Part shown: positions 37,599 through 49,100 of the stretch, in pieces
Layout: every line of letters begins with the position of its first letter
How positions within the stretch are numbered: position 1 is the first letter of the stretch
Assembly: GCA_000622025.1 (NCBI GenBank)
Contig: KK211388.1
Coordinates: forward strand, 229,807 to 293,806
Source of the DNA: Lachnospiraceae bacterium AD3010
GTDB lineage: Bacteria > Bacillota > Clostridia > Lachnospirales > Lachnospiraceae
DNA: 64,000 bases
Direction of reading: 5' to 3'
The notes under the pieces: generated by a model
Seen by the model: the letters and a program-made list of their open reading frames with translations, nothing else
Databases searched by the model: none
Told to the model about the DNA's origin: nothing
Made by a program: the position numbers and the translations under genes

Positions 37599-37614
37599 TG
37601 TTCCGATCGGAACA
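37599..37614. promoter_or_regulatory. Perfect 16-bp palindrome, candidate operator
   Basis: TGTTCCGATCGGAACA lies between the divergent DUF1700 and cellobiose phosphorylase genes, about 150 bp upstream of the latter's start. A perfect dyad in this position is a good candidate for a transcription-factor site controlling the phosphorylase; the factor is unknown. Confidence 0.45.
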
Positions 37615-37764
37615 CCGCATACTTCTTTCTTGCATTATCAGCGATTATTGTATATACTTTTAACAAATGTTCCGCCTTACCGCGCATTTTTCTTAAACGT
37701 TTTAGTAATTGACTGCATAATAGACGACGCTTATTTTCCTAATGAGAAAGGAGAACAGAAGGTC

Positions 37765-40197
37765 ATGAAATTCGGTTCATTCGACGACAATACCCGTGAA
37801 TACGTCATTAACACTCCAAAGACTCCCCTTCCCTGGATAAACTATCTGGGAAATAAGGATTTCTTTTCCCTGATCTCCAATACCTGCGGCGGTTACTCCT
37901 TTTATAAGGATGCAAAGCTCCTCCGGCTTACCCGCTACCGCTACAATGCCTGTCCTTCGGATACCAACGGAAGATATTTCTATATAAAGGATGGTGATAC
38001 TCTGTGGAATCCCGGATGGCAGCCTTCAAAAACCGCCCTTGATTCCTTCGAATGCCGCCATGGCCTTGGCTACAGCCGTTTCGATTCCTCGAAGAACGGT
38101 GTAAATGCTTCACTTCTTACCTTTGTTCCAATGAATGACAGCTGTGAGATCTCTGTCCTCACTCTGAAGAATGAGAGCAGTACAAAGAAAAGCCTCACCC
38201 TTTTCTCCTATGTGGAATTCTGTCTCTGGAATGCCATGGATGATATGACAAATTTCCAGAGAAACCTTTCTACCGGAGAGGTGGAGGTCATCGGCTCAAC
38301 GATATATCATAAGACCGAATACAGAGAACGGCGTAACCACTATGCGATCTGGCATGTTAATACGGATATTGACGGCTTTGATACGAGCCGTGATGATTTC
38401 CTCGGTGTTTATAACGGTCCGGACAGACCCGACGCGGTGATAAACGGCCACTGTACCGGCTCCGTAGCAAGCGGCTGGTATCCTGTCGGGGTTCATGAGA
38501 TAGGTCTTACCCTGGATAGCGGAGAGGAAAGATCCTTTGTCTTTATCCTCGGATACTGCGAGAATCCCGAGGATGACAAATGGGAGGCACAGGACATAAT
38601 AAACAAGCGTCCGGCTAAGGAGCTTATTTCCAAATACGATTCAAAGGAAAAGACTGACAGAGCCCTCGGGGAATTAAAGGACTACTGGACTTCACTCCTT
38701 TCAAAGTACAGCGTGGAAAGCAATAACCCCCACGTAAACCGTATGGTGAATATCTGGAACCAGTATCAGTGCATGGTGACCTTCAATATGTCCCGCTCTG
38801 CTTCATATTATGAATCAGGCATAGGCCGGGGCATGGGCTTCCGTGATTCCTGCCAGGATCTTCTTGGCTTTGTACATCTTATCCCGGACAGGGCAAGGGA
38901 AAGGATAATCGATATCGCCTCCACCCAGTTTATGGACGGCAGTGCCTATCATCAGTACCAGCCTCTCACGAAAAAGGGTAATTCCGACATAGGCTCGGGC
39001 TTTAATGATGATCCCCTGTGGCTTATTGCGGGGACAAGTGCTTATATCAGGGAAACCGGGGACAGCTCCATTCTTGATGAGACCGTGCCATACGACAATG
39101 ATATGTCGGTTGCAACCTCTCTTTTTGAGCATCTGAAGCGCTCCTTTGACTATATCGTAAACCACAAGGGTCCACATGGTCTCCCCCTTATTGGCCGTGC
39201 CGACTGGAATGACTGCCTGAACCTGAACTGCTTCTCCGAGCATCCCGGAGAATCCTTCCAGACCTTCGGTCCTTCTGAGGGTCCTGTTGCGGAATCTGTT
39301 TTCATAGCCGGAATGTTCGTAAAATACGGGCGTGAATACGCGGATCTCTGTGCCCTTAAGGGGAGGAACGACGAGAAAGAAAGAGCCCTTAATGAAGTAA
39401 GGGAAATGGAAAAGACTATTCTTGACTCCGGCTGGGACGGTGAATGGTTCCTCAGAGCCTATGATGCAAAAGGTAATAAGGTAGGAAGCCATGAATGCGA
39501 GGAAGGAAAGATCTATATCGAGCCCCAGGGCTTCTGCGTACTTGCCGGAGTCGGAAAGGAAAGCGGGAAAGCTGAGAAGGCTCTTGCCTCCGTGGAAAAG
39601 CATCTGGACAGTAAATACGGGATAATGATACTTCAGCCTGCTTATACCAGATATCATCTGGAGCTTGGCGAGATCTCATCCTATCCCCCGGGTTATAAGG
39701 AAAATGCCGGTATCTTCTGTCACAATAACCCCTGGGTCTCCATTGCGGAAACGGTTCTCGGCCACGGTGACAGGGCCTTTGAGATCTACAAAAAGACCTG
39801 TCCCTCCTATCTCGAAGATATAAGCGAGATTCACAGGACAGAGCCCTATGTGTACTCACAGATGGTTGCGGGAAGAGATGCGAAATTCTTCGGGCAGGGA
39901 AAGAACAGCTGGCTCACCGGCACCGCTGCCTGGACATTTACGGATATCTCCCAGTATATACTGGGTGTTTACCCCACTCTTAAAGGGCTGTCCATAGACC
40001 CCTGTCTCCCAAAGGACTTCGGAGACTATAAGCTGAGAAGAGAATTCAGGGGAGCTCTTTACAATATAGAGGTACACACAAACGGCAGCGAAAAGGGTGT
40101 TAAAAAGCTTACCGTTAACGGGAATACGATAGAGAACAGCACCGTGATCCCCTATGATGAAAATGTTAAGGAATATACAGTGGTTGTTGAAATGTGA
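37765..40197 (+). CDS. Cellobiose phosphorylase (GH94)
   Basis: 810 residues from [15 protein letters not shown] (ATG at 37765, AAAGGAGA about 13 bp upstream). Strong GH94 landmarks along the length: [26 protein letters not shown]-like [75 protein letters not shown] with the catalytic acid Asp of ADWND, and [20 protein letters not shown]. It cleaves cellobiose with phosphate to glucose 1-phosphate and glucose in the cytoplasm, saving ATP during cellodextrin use. No transporter is adjacent. Confidence 0.95.
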   Translation: MKFGSFDDNTREYVINTPKTPLPWINYLGNKDFFSLISNTCGGYSFYKDAKLLRLTRYRYNACPSDTNGRYFYIKDGDTLWNPGWQPSKTALDSFECRHGLGYSRFDSSKNGVNASLLTFVPMNDSCEISVLTLKNESSTKKSLTLFSYVEFCLWNAMDDMTNFQRNLSTGEVEVIGSTIYHKTEYRERRNHYAIWHVNTDIDGFDTSRDDFLGVYNGPDRPDAVINGHCTGSVASGWYPVGVHEIGLTLDSGEERSFVFILGYCENPEDDKWEAQDIINKRPAKELISKYDSKEKTDRALGELKDYWTSLLSKYSVESNNPHVNRMVNIWNQYQCMVTFNMSRSASYYESGIGRGMGFRDSCQDLLGFVHLIPDRARERIIDIASTQFMDGSAYHQYQPLTKKGNSDIGSGFNDDPLWLIAGTSAYIRETGDSSILDETVPYDNDMSVATSLFEHLKRSFDYIVNHKGPHGLPLIGRADWNDCLNLNCFSEHPGESFQTFGPSEGPVAESVFIAGMFVKYGREYADLCALKGRNDEKERALNEVREMEKTILDSGWDGEWFLRAYDAKGNKVGSHECEEGKIYIEPQGFCVLAGVGKESGKAEKALASVEKHLDSKYGIMILQPAYTRYHLELGEISSYPPGYKENAGIFCHNNPWVSIAETVLGHGDRAFEIYKKTCPSYLEDISEIHRTEPYVYSQMVAGRDAKFFGQGKNSWLTGTAAWTFTDISQYILGVYPTLKGLSIDPCLPKDFGDYKLRREFRGALYNIEVHTNGSEKGVKKLTVNGNTIENSTVIPYDENVKEYTVVVEM

Positions 40198-40202
40198 CGG
40201 GT

Positions 40203-40378
40203 GAGGTCATTCTGAATTAATACTGTCATCCTGACGTTTTACTGTCATCCTGACGTTTTACTGTCATCCTGACGTTTTACTGTCATCCTGACGTTTTACT
40301 GTCATCCTGAGCGTAAGCGAAGGATCTTCCACACTATGTTCAAGATTCTTCGCTTCGCTCAGAATGACATATCTTTTT
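40203..40378. repeat. Tandem and inverted dispersed repeats after the GH94 gene
   Basis: Four full 19-bp units of TGTCATCCTGACGTTTTAC in tandem (about 40226-40300), then TGTCATCCTGAGCGTAAGCG with GAAGGATCTT, then the inverted copy AAGATTCTTCGCTTCGCTCA with GAATGACA. The outer copies form a large stem-loop. The distal copy runs into the last codons of the GLUG protein gene. Confidence 0.8.
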
Positions 40379-43300
40379 CAGCATCTTTCTACGTCTAAGG
40401 CCTCTGTAGATCTGAATTAATATAAACAGCACTATCAGTGCGGCGACTACTGATATGAAAATGACATTTCTGATATCCGGCTTTGCCTTGATTATGTAGA
40501 ATTCCCCGCTTTCTTCGCTTAAGCTGTAGGGGAAAACCATATAGCGTCCGTCTCTTTCCGTAGGGATCAGGCTGAAGACGCCTTCCGTATCCCGGATCGC
40601 CGCACTGTCTCTATCTCCGTATCCGTCGGCAAGGAGACGTACCGTTACAGCTCTCTCTGCCGGAGGATAGTCAGACACAACGCTGAAGTCATATTTTGAA
40701 ATGACAGCCTCATAGCCCTCCGGTAAAGCGTCCCTTTTTTCTCCACCATCCTCCTTTTCATAGGAAACATATGCGTCCCTGTGGAATTTTCCGGATATAA
40801 GCATATGAGGGAAGTGCTCCCTTGAAGATACTGTGGTAGCATATGACTCATATATTGCGTTTACAACCGTATTCTGCCTTATATCGCTTAGCTTTGTATC
40901 CTCCCAAACCCCGAACTTATCCTCTTTATTATCAAGCTCCGGATAATCTGAGGCAGGAACCGAACCGCCGTATGGCACCATAACGGTCTTTATGACCTCA
41001 CCCTCGGACATAAAGCTTACCGTCATATTCTTACTTTCCTCAGGAACTCCGGGGAGCTTTATAAACTCATCAAAGCTTACTGCCCTTGCCTCATCCTCAA
41101 AGGTAAGGCCGTTGACCGCTCCAAGGGCATCATCCACAAAGATATTGCCGGACACGCTTTTTTCTTCCGTATCCACGTCTCCTGCTATGGCGCCGTACTT
41201 TTCCTTAACTCCCTCCTCTATAGTGGCGAGAGCCTTATTATCGTGAAGCATAACGCCGTACCCTGCGATGCCTCCCACATATTCATTACCTGAGACCCTG
41301 GCCATGGAAAAGGAGTCTCTTATCATAAAGCCGCTCTTTCCAACTACTCCTCCGGCGTAATCTCCCTTTTCGGACTTGACGGCTCCGAAGTTTTCCGATG
41401 CTTCCACCGCTCCCATATCCATCTTTCCTGCTATACCCCCGGCACAGTCGTTTTTTACGCTTATATTCCCATAGTTTTTGCACCCGGTGATCGATGCTCT
41501 TTTCTCCCTTATCCTGTTGAGACTGTAATCACCTGATGAATCCACCTTGAAATCGGAGTTGAGGTCAAGATCCGTATCGACCATTCCGGCGATCCCTCCG
41601 CCGTTGATATCCGTAATGATGCTGCCGTGATTTACAGACTTCGTTATCCGTCCCTTTGCGGGAGTGCTGTCCGGATCATCCGACATATCATCAAAGATAT
41701 CATTTATATCCTTTGTATTCCTTAATCTGTCTATTTCGTTTCTGGCTTCCTCAAAACCCTCATTTATATCCTCGCTCAAGTCCGAAAGCGAAGAGGTGAT
41801 GCTGTCCATCCTTCCGCGGACAACCTTGTCCGTACCCTTAAGCGCATCACTTAAGTCATCCATATATTCCGCAATGGTATCGGCCTGATTCGTCAGGTCG
41901 TCATCTGTTCCCCTGATATCGCTTTTATAGCTGTCGTAGGCACTCCGTAGAAAATCATCAAAGGAATTACTCTCATCTCTAAGCCTTGACGCTGCTTTCC
42001 TTACCTCGTTATATTCCTTTCCCGCATTCTGCGTGAGCTTAAGGAGGTTTACGCTTTGCTCATCAATGTCCTTTGATACGCTCCTTACCCTGCTGACATA
42101 GCTTCCGAGATCTATGATCACTCCATCCGAAGCGGCTTTTTCCGCAGCTGACATAAGCTTTTCTATTTGATCCAGGTCGTTTCGGACTGCCGAAAGGGCA
42201 TCCTTTGTTTTACCGCTCTTTAAGTTTATGTCGAGACCGTTTATGATATCCCGGATAGCAGAGGTGTGGCTTCTCATATCCGCTTCCATGACATCGTCTT
42301 TTCCCCGATAATAATCCTTATAGCCGCTTATGGAACCCCTTAAGGTATCTGCACTCTCCCGGATATTGTCGATATGCTCCTGTATATTATCGTCTTCATT
42401 CTTCATTTCATTCTGAAGAACGGTGATCAGACCCACAAGCTTATCCGCTTCCTCATCGGCTTTCTTCAGGGAATCTCCGGAGAACTCATCCTTGACATAG
42501 GGCTCCAGCTGCCCTGCTATGCCCCCCGTATCCTTCCTTCCGTATATGATCCCGAAGTTTTCCGAGGAATCAATGATACCGCGATCGTATCCCGCTATTC
42601 CGCCGCTTTTATAGCCGAGATGCGCGTATCCTACGGTTCCCTTATTTTTACATTTACTGATCTCTCCTGAGTTTACCCCCGCAATACCCCCTGTGTAGTT
42701 TACCTCCTGCTCGTTTTCAATAAGCTTAATGATATCGTCATAACCCACGTCCATATTGTCCGGAACCAGCTTCTCCAGATTCTCATTCGATTCGGAGCTC
42801 TCATCATCCCCCTTTTCGATCTCCTCCTGCTCTTTTGTCTTTTTCCTTTCGTCATCGATCTCCCAGGCGGTCTTCGAGCCCTGGTTGATCCCCCCGAGAT
42901 TTATCGAGCTGTCAATGATACCCTCATTAAAGCCCGCTATACCACCGGTCCGCCTCATTCCGAAAACACCCCCGCACTCATTGGTACAGCCGATAATGAC
43001 TCCGCTCTCACTGTTCCTTCCGGCTATTCCTCCCACAGCTTCAAATCCAAGGATCCGTCCCTTCACCGTGCAGTTTCTGATGACTCCGTTGTTTTCCCCG
43101 GCAATCCCGCCTATATTCCGCTTATCTCCTGAGGGCATAATATTGGTGATAAGTATCAGGTCCTTTATCTCCGCTCCCTTATCGACCATACGGAAAAGCC
43201 CTACCCCGGAGGTATTTCCGAAATAAGAAAAACCCATAAGGGTATGTCCTCTCCCGTCAAAGCTTCCGGCAAAGCTCTGAATGGGGCTTATTTCCATTCC

Positions 43301-43552
43301 CGTCAGGTTTATATTTCCCGTAAGGGCAAAGCTCTTCCCACGGGTGTAGTCAGCATCCCCGGATTTTTCCGCAAAGTCGGCAAACTCCTCCGGACTTCCT
43401 ATCTCAATGATCTCATTTGGAGCGCCGGCGTTTTTCTCCGCGGCAAAAAGAAACTCCTCTCCTGTCATAGAAAAAAGACAGTTAAAGAGTAAAAGAAAGA
43501 CTGTAAACAGGCTTAGACGGCTCTTCAGTTTTTCGCCCATCCGTTTTCGCAT
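40340..43552 (-). CDS. Secreted GLUG-motif/coiled-coil membrane-anchored protein A
   Basis: 1070 residues. Signal peptide (FTVFLLLFNCLFSM) to about residue 38; GLUG-rich beta-helix region about 75-350 (FAGSFDGRGHTLMGF, NIGGIAGENNGVIRNC, RTGGIAGFNEGIIDSS); long alpha-helical coiled coil about 358-640; second GLUG block about 640-800 (CAGGIAGKMDMGAVEAS); an InlB-like beta repeat (MVPYGGSVPASDYPEL); C-terminal helix (FISVVAALIVLFILIQIY) with a basic tail. The final CHSERSEES residues come from an intruding DNA repeat. Paralogue of the protein at 46141-49374; starts one base after the MMPL gene's stop. Likely an extracellular partner of that transporter. Confidence 0.85.
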   Translation of the reverse strand: MRKRMGEKLKSRLSLFTVFLLLFNCLFSMTGEEFLFAAEKNAGAPNEIIEIGSPEEFADFAEKSGDADYTRGKSFALTGNINLTGMEISPIQSFAGSFDGRGHTLMGFSYFGNTSGVGLFRMVDKGAEIKDLILITNIMPSGDKRNIGGIAGENNGVIRNCTVKGRILGFEAVGGIAGRNSESGVIIGCTNECGGVFGMRRTGGIAGFNEGIIDSSINLGGINQGSKTAWEIDDERKKTKEQEEIEKGDDESSESNENLEKLVPDNMDVGYDDIIKLIENEQEVNYTGGIAGVNSGEISKCKNKGTVGYAHLGYKSGGIAGYDRGIIDSSENFGIIYGRKDTGGIAGQLEPYVKDEFSGDSLKKADEEADKLVGLITVLQNEMKNEDDNIQEHIDNIRESADTLRGSISGYKDYYRGKDDVMEADMRSHTSAIRDIINGLDINLKSGKTKDALSAVRNDLDQIEKLMSAAEKAASDGVIIDLGSYVSRVRSVSKDIDEQSVNLLKLTQNAGKEYNEVRKAASRLRDESNSFDDFLRSAYDSYKSDIRGTDDDLTNQADTIAEYMDDLSDALKGTDKVVRGRMDSITSSLSDLSEDINEGFEEARNEIDRLRNTKDINDIFDDMSDDPDSTPAKGRITKSVNHGSIITDINGGGIAGMVDTDLDLNSDFKVDSSGDYSLNRIREKRASITGCKNYGNISVKNDCAGGIAGKMDMGAVEASENFGAVKSEKGDYAGGVVGKSGFMIRDSFSMARVSGNEYVGGIAGYGVMLHDNKALATIEEGVKEKYGAIAGDVDTEEKSVSGNIFVDDALGAVNGLTFEDEARAVSFDEFIKLPGVPEESKNMTVSFMSEGEVIKTVMVPYGGSVPASDYPELDNKEDKFGVWEDTKLSDIRQNTVVNAIYESYATTVSSREHFPHMLISGKFHRDAYVSYEKEDGGEKRDALPEGYEAVISKYDFSVVSDYPPAERAVTVRLLADGYGDRDSAAIRDTEGVFSLIPTERDGRYMVFPYSLSEESGEFYIIKAKPDIRNVIFISVVAALIVLFILIQIYRGLRRRKMLKKICHSERSEES

Positions 43553-43553
43553 A

Positions 43554-46154
43554 CTATTCTCTGTCCGTCACAGATACCTCTTCCGCATCCGGCTTCGCTG
43601 CTTCCACCGCTTCCGCATCCGGCTTCACTTCTGTTTCCTCCGCATCCGGCTTTACACCTGCCTCTTCCGCATCCGGCTTCGCATCCGGCTCTGCCGTCCC
43701 CCGCCTTAAGGTCAGGTCGATATCGCCGTTCATAGTCCCCTTAAATTCACCGATAAGGTATCCGGAAAAATATCCGTTTACGGTACCGTTGATCACCATT
43801 GTCCCCGCAGTCTTCTGCAGGGCTGTGCCTGCAAGAGACCCGCCGAGCTCCGGAGTCATAACCTTAAAGGAGCTCTTGTCAAATATGGGATCAAAGATGT
43901 AGAGAAGCTGCGGCAGTATTATCATGACCATAGCAATGCTTAGCAGCGTCCCCCGTCCGAGGGCTGTTCCCAGGTTGGCGATCACCGCATTGCTTGTAAG
44001 ATTTCCTACCAGGAAGCCGCAGACCGTAAGTATGGTCCCGCTGGTCACGATGGTGGCAAAGGATTCATTTAAGGACCTTATCACCAGCTCTCTCCTGTCC
44101 CGTGTCTCCTGTCTGAGGGTGATATATCTGTTTGTGATGACGATGGCATAGTCGATGGTAGCACCCATCTGAATGGAGCTGACGATAAGATAAGCCAGGA
44201 AATATAGCGGATTGTCAGTGATATTCGGTATCGCAAAGTTTATCCAGATACTGCCCTGAATGGTAAGTAAGAGTATAAAGGGAAGACTTATGCTCTGGAA
44301 GGTAAAGAGCAGTATCACTCCTACAAAAAAGGCCGTTAAAACACTTATAAGCAGATTATCATTACTGAAGGAGCTTGAAAGGTCAGCTGCCGCCGTGGGA
44401 TCACCCACAACGAATATCCTGTCCTTATAGAAGGACTGGGCCATCTTTCTTATTTCATCCACCTCCCTGTAGGTAGTCTCTCCCTCCACTTCCCCCTTCA
44501 GGGTAAATATGATCCTGGAATGGTCCTCACTCTCCAGCTGAACTCTGGCGGTCTCTATCTGCTCATGTATATCGTCGAGGTCCTTACTCTGTTTTGCGCT
44601 CAGATTAAAGGTACCGGCCTCCTTTTTGTCATAGATGAAATCGATTAGATCCAAAACGGACACACGGTACTCGTCTATCCCGTCGATAAAGGCTCCGTAG
44701 CTCTCTTTATCCTGGGCGTAAACCGTGTAGAGAAGCTTCGCGATCCCCGCATCCACATCCGCGATATCCGCAAAATCCCTGGGATTCACGCTGTCGGTCA
44801 GAACATACTCCTTATTGTCTCCCACCTCCACATTGGCAAGTGCCAGAACATCATCCACATAATCCTTGGATTTCAGGTTCTTTATGATCTCCGCTTCCTT
44901 CTCATAATCTCCCTTTGGAAGGACTATGGCAAGATTATTTCCGGTTTCAAAGGTCTCGTCTATCCTGTCCTTTGCTTCCACATAAGCAGTCTTTTTCGGA
45001 CCGCGGGCAGTATATTTATCGAAAATATAGGTTGCGGAATTCGAGAGCCTGAAGGCAAAAACTATAATGACTAAAAAGATTATCGGGAAAACATGCCTTG
45101 TGCGGACAATAAATTTACCCCAGGCTGTGATCTTCGGAACGAAGCTCTTATGACGCGTTTTGTCGATATTATTCCTGAACCACATAATGAGCCCCGGCAT
45201 AAAAAGGAATACCGAAAGCATGGAGAAAAGGATTGACTTACAGAGTACAAGCCCCAGATCCTGTCCGATCTTAAACTGCATAAATACCAGCGCAACCATA
45301 CCCGCCATTGTCGTAAGGGAGCTTGAGGATATCTCCAGTATGGCCTTGCTTAAGGCTGCCACCATCGCATCCCTTGCCTCCAGCCCCTTATCGTGCTCCT
45401 CCATGTATCTATGGAACATGATTATGGCATAGTCTATCGCAAGGGCCAGCTGTAAAATTATGTCAACCGAATTTGAAATAAATGAAACAGTACCAAATAT
45501 ATAATTTGTGCCCTTATTTAAAATAGCCGCGGTGACAAAGGTTAACATAAATATTGGAACCTCGGCATAGGTTGAGGAGGTGAATAAGAGTACTCCCAGT
45601 ATTACAAATACCGCCACGAGAAGTATAAAGCTTACATCATGCCTTAGCTCGGCGGATTCATCCAGATCCACTGTGGTAAATACATAGTTATCGTACTCCT
45701 TCACATAATCCCGGACTTCCTTTATTGCCTGCTGCGAAAGCTCCGTATCCTTTTCCTCGTCAAAGGTCATTGTGATCAGGGCCGCGGAATCACGGTAATA
45801 ATCATCCAGGCTGTCATCAGCATAATCCTCGTCCTCAGGGTCATAAAACTTTACGGTATCTATTCCGTCGATCTCTTCAAGCCCTTTGGCTACGATATAT
45901 GCCTGATCATAGGTGATGTTTGCAATCAGTATCTTTGCGGATCCATGGGTCTCGAATTCGTTGTCCATGATATCCACGCCCTGCCTGGTCTCCGTATCCT
46001 GAGGCAGGTACTTGGTCACATCATCCTCCACGTTTACATCGGATATGCGGACCAGACAGTAGATAATGGCAATAAAGAAAAGCACCATAAATGCCTTCCG
46101 TCTGTCCACGATAAACGCGGCTAATTTATACATAAAGCCTTTATTCTCTTCCAT
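43554..46154 (-). CDS. MMPL/RND-family exporter
   Basis: 866 residues. Two halves, each with a helix, a large external loop and five more helices, the RND/MMPL plan. Helix-bundle landmarks ALAIDYAIIMFHRYMEEHDK and SIQMGATIDYAIVITNRY carry the aspartates typical of the proton relay. After the last helix comes a beta-like extension (INGTVNGYFSGYLIGEFKG) and a tail of KPDAEE units. Substrate unknown; family members export lipids, peptides or siderophores. It overlaps the upstream GLUG protein gene by 14 bp and lies 1 bp from the downstream one, so all three are coupled. Confidence 0.9.
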   Translation of the reverse strand: MEENKGFMYKLAAFIVDRRKAFMVLFFIAIIYCLVRISDVNVEDDVTKYLPQDTETRQGVDIMDNEFETHGSAKILIANITYDQAYIVAKGLEEIDGIDTVKFYDPEDEDYADDSLDDYYRDSAALITMTFDEEKDTELSQQAIKEVRDYVKEYDNYVFTTVDLDESAELRHDVSFILLVAVFVILGVLLFTSSTYAEVPIFMLTFVTAAILNKGTNYIFGTVSFISNSVDIILQLALAIDYAIIMFHRYMEEHDKGLEARDAMVAALSKAILEISSSSLTTMAGMVALVFMQFKIGQDLGLVLCKSILFSMLSVFLFMPGLIMWFRNNIDKTRHKSFVPKITAWGKFIVRTRHVFPIIFLVIIVFAFRLSNSATYIFDKYTARGPKKTAYVEAKDRIDETFETGNNLAIVLPKGDYEKEAEIIKNLKSKDYVDDVLALANVEVGDNKEYVLTDSVNPRDFADIADVDAGIAKLLYTVYAQDKESYGAFIDGIDEYRVSVLDLIDFIYDKKEAGTFNLSAKQSKDLDDIHEQIETARVQLESEDHSRIIFTLKGEVEGETTYREVDEIRKMAQSFYKDRIFVVGDPTAAADLSSSFSNDNLLISVLTAFFVGVILLFTFQSISLPFILLLTIQGSIWINFAIPNITDNPLYFLAYLIVSSIQMGATIDYAIVITNRYITLRQETRDRRELVIRSLNESFATIVTSGTILTVCGFLVGNLTSNAVIANLGTALGRGTLLSIAMVMIILPQLLYIFDPIFDKSSFKVMTPELGGSLAGTALQKTAGTMVINGTVNGYFSGYLIGEFKGTMNGDIDLTLRRGTAEPDAKPDAEEAGVKPDAEETEVKPDAEAVEAAKPDAEEVSVTDRE
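43581..43690. repeat. Short tandem repeat coding KPDAEE units
   Basis: Five copies of about TTCCGCATCCGGCTT with variable spacing, encoding the acidic KPDAE tail of the MMPL protein. Confidence 0.7.
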
Positions 46155-49100
46155 CCTGTTTTAAGCGCTTTTCCTTTCTTTTCCTTAGAAGAGCCGAAAT
46201 GATAAGTACAAGAACAATAAAAGAAGCACCCGCTATAGCTGCGATCTCCGCCAGGGATCTTACCCTTTCCCTTCTGGTATGTGCCAGATAAAATGTTCCT
46301 TCTTTTTTAACCTCGAAAACAATGTAATCACCGTCTCTGCGGCTTTCCAATGTAATATACTTTCCTTCTTCCTTTATAAGAATGCTGTCTTCTGCATCAT
46401 TGCCCTTTGCCCTGTACCTCACGGTATAAAACAGATTATCCGGGACACCGTAGGGATTTCTTATCTCAAAGCTTATTGCCTTATAGAGCCTGTTCCCTTC
46501 CGGCACCTCCTGATCCCTGTCTTCCTCGCTGTAATAGAGATCAGTGCCGTCATAGAACCTCCCGTTTACTATCATTCCGGGCTTTTCGCTGCTGTCGGAT
46601 GCCACGCTTGTGACATAATCCACATAGACCGCATTGACCGTCACATTCTGCTCTACAGAGCTAAGATCCTTATCCTCCCAGTATCCGAACTGTCCGTCGG
46701 GATTTCCCTTTATTCCCGGGTAATCATCCTCGCTGACACTGCCCCCGTAGGGAACAAATATCCTTTTTACGGTTTTTCCGTCATCCTTAAAGACCACAGT
46801 CATTGTCCCGAAGTCTCCGGATAAACCCTCGATATCAAGGAGTTCATCATGACTCACGGCCTTTGCCTCATCCCTGTCGGTAACTCCGTTGATGGCTCCG
46901 AGACCCCTGTATACAAATATATTCCCGCTTACGGTTCCCCTGTCCTTTTGTTCGCGGTCTGCATTATCCGTATCTCCGGCAACCGCTCCGTGAAACTCAA
47001 GCTCCTCCTCCACTGCGGAAAGGCAGATATTATCTACCATGCTGTGGGCAAGTCCGGCTATGCCTCCTGCGTACTTTTCGCTGACGGCTTCGCATCTGGA
47101 GTGGCAACCCCTTATCATATAAGCACTTCTTCCGGCTATGCCTCCTGCATAGGAGCCCTCCAGAGACTCTATCCTCCCGAAATTATTGGAGCTTATCACT
47201 GCTCCGAGATCCGCTCTTCCTGCTATACCCCCGGCACAGTCGTTTCTTACGGTCACATCCCCTGTGTTCCTGCAGTTAAGCACCGTGGCCTTTTCGTACC
47301 GCTCGTAGTTTAAGCTTATCTGACCCTCCGAGACCACCTCAAAATCCGACTGGCTGTCAGGATCCTCGGAAATGATACCTACTATTCCGCCGCAGTTTAT
47401 ATCACTTTCTATCTCTCCTTCATTTATGGAATCCAAAAGCACTCCCTTTTTCAGTCCGGGATCAGGATCATCAGATATGTCGTCAAAAACGTCCTTTTTT
47501 TCATCCGTATCATAAAGCTTCTGAAGCTCCGCCTGCACCTCCTTATAGCTGTCCGAGATATCATCATTCAGGCTGTTAAGGGAAGAAACGATACTGTCAA
47601 TATCCTTCCTTATGGCGCTGTCACTGTCCTTTAAGCCTTCGGACAGGATATCCATCTCGTCAGCCATCCTGTCTGTCCTCGACTGTATGTCATCGGAGGT
47701 GATACGGAGATCGTGCTTATAGTCGTCGATACAGCCCCTTAAGTACTCATCCAGATCATTGGAAGCATCCCTTAATTCCTCAAGCTTTTCATCCGTCTTT
47801 TTCGCATCCCCGGTTGAGCGGATCGCCCGGCCGATAAGTGTGTCCACGGCCTCACTGTCCGTCACCGCGATATTCCTTATCTTTTCAAGAAAGTAGGTCA
47901 TATCGGGATTTACCCCTGCGTCACGGGCTTCCCTCGACACGTTTATGAGCCTCTTTATCTCTCCGGAATTGTCGATAAAGGTCTGAAGTGCCTCCTTTGT
48001 TTCCCGGTCATACTTCCTAAGCTCTATGGAATCCCCTATCTCCCTTATCCTGTCTACCTTTGAATGGATCTCCTTTTCAACGGAATCATCCTTGCATCTA
48101 TAGTACTCCTTATAGTCCTTTATAAGCTGCCTTAGCTCATCCGATGTTGCCCTTACAGTATCTATATGGCTCTGGGTAATATCGTCCTCGTTTCCGAAAT
48201 CCTTATGAAAATCCTCTATCCTGTCTGAAAGGCTGATAAGGCTGTCCCCGGCCCTTTTTAAGGCATCCTCGGAATAGGCATTTACCGCATAGGGCTCGAA
48301 CTGTCCGGCGATCCCCCCGGCATCCTTTCTCGCAAATACCTGTCCCAGATTCCTGCAGCCGGATATCACGCCCCTGTCATAGCCGGTGATGCCTCCGGTC
48401 TTATAACCCACATGGGGGTATCCCACGATCCCGGAATTAATGGAGTCCGTAATGGTACCGGCACATACTCCCGCCACACCTCCGGTATGGATTATCTTCA
48501 GATCGTTCCCGTATCTTTCAAAAAGATCCTCATCCTTTATATCAATGCTGTCGGGGATGAGCTTATCCAGGACATTCTCCTCGTCCTCATCTGCTTCTGT
48601 ATTCCGCTCATCATCCATTTCATGAGCGGTCCTGCTGTCGGCATTTATTACACCCCTGTTCTCGCATCTGTCGATAAGCCCCTCATTGAAGCCGGAGATC
48701 CCTCCGGTTCTTCTGGTAGCGTTTACGGAAGCCCTGTTTACACAGTTCCTTATGATCCCGCTCTCCATATTATGTCCGGCGATCCCCCCGGCTATTTCAA
48801 AGGACAGGATGGAACCATCAAAGCTGCAGCCTTCAATGAGACCGTAATTAACTCCGGCGATCCCTCCGGTTTCCGAGATTTCCCCCGTGGGAGCCACCTC
48901 TGCAGAAAGGCAAAGATCCCTTATCCGTCCGGTGCCCGTAACGGTCCTCACAAATCCGGTCTTATCCTGCTGTCCCGTAAAGGAAAATCCGGTGATCTTA
49001 TGACCCTGTCCGTCAAAGTCACCGGCAAATATGGAAACCGGCCGGAATTCCCTGCCGGACAGATCTATATCCCGGGTAAGGATATACCGGACCCCCTTTG

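Noticed and set aside
38815..39657. 280-codon minus-strand frame
   Set aside because: Antisense to the well-supported cellobiose phosphorylase gene.
40226..40320. CRISPR array
   Set aside because: The 19-bp units are directly tandem without spacers and belong to the dispersed repeat family.
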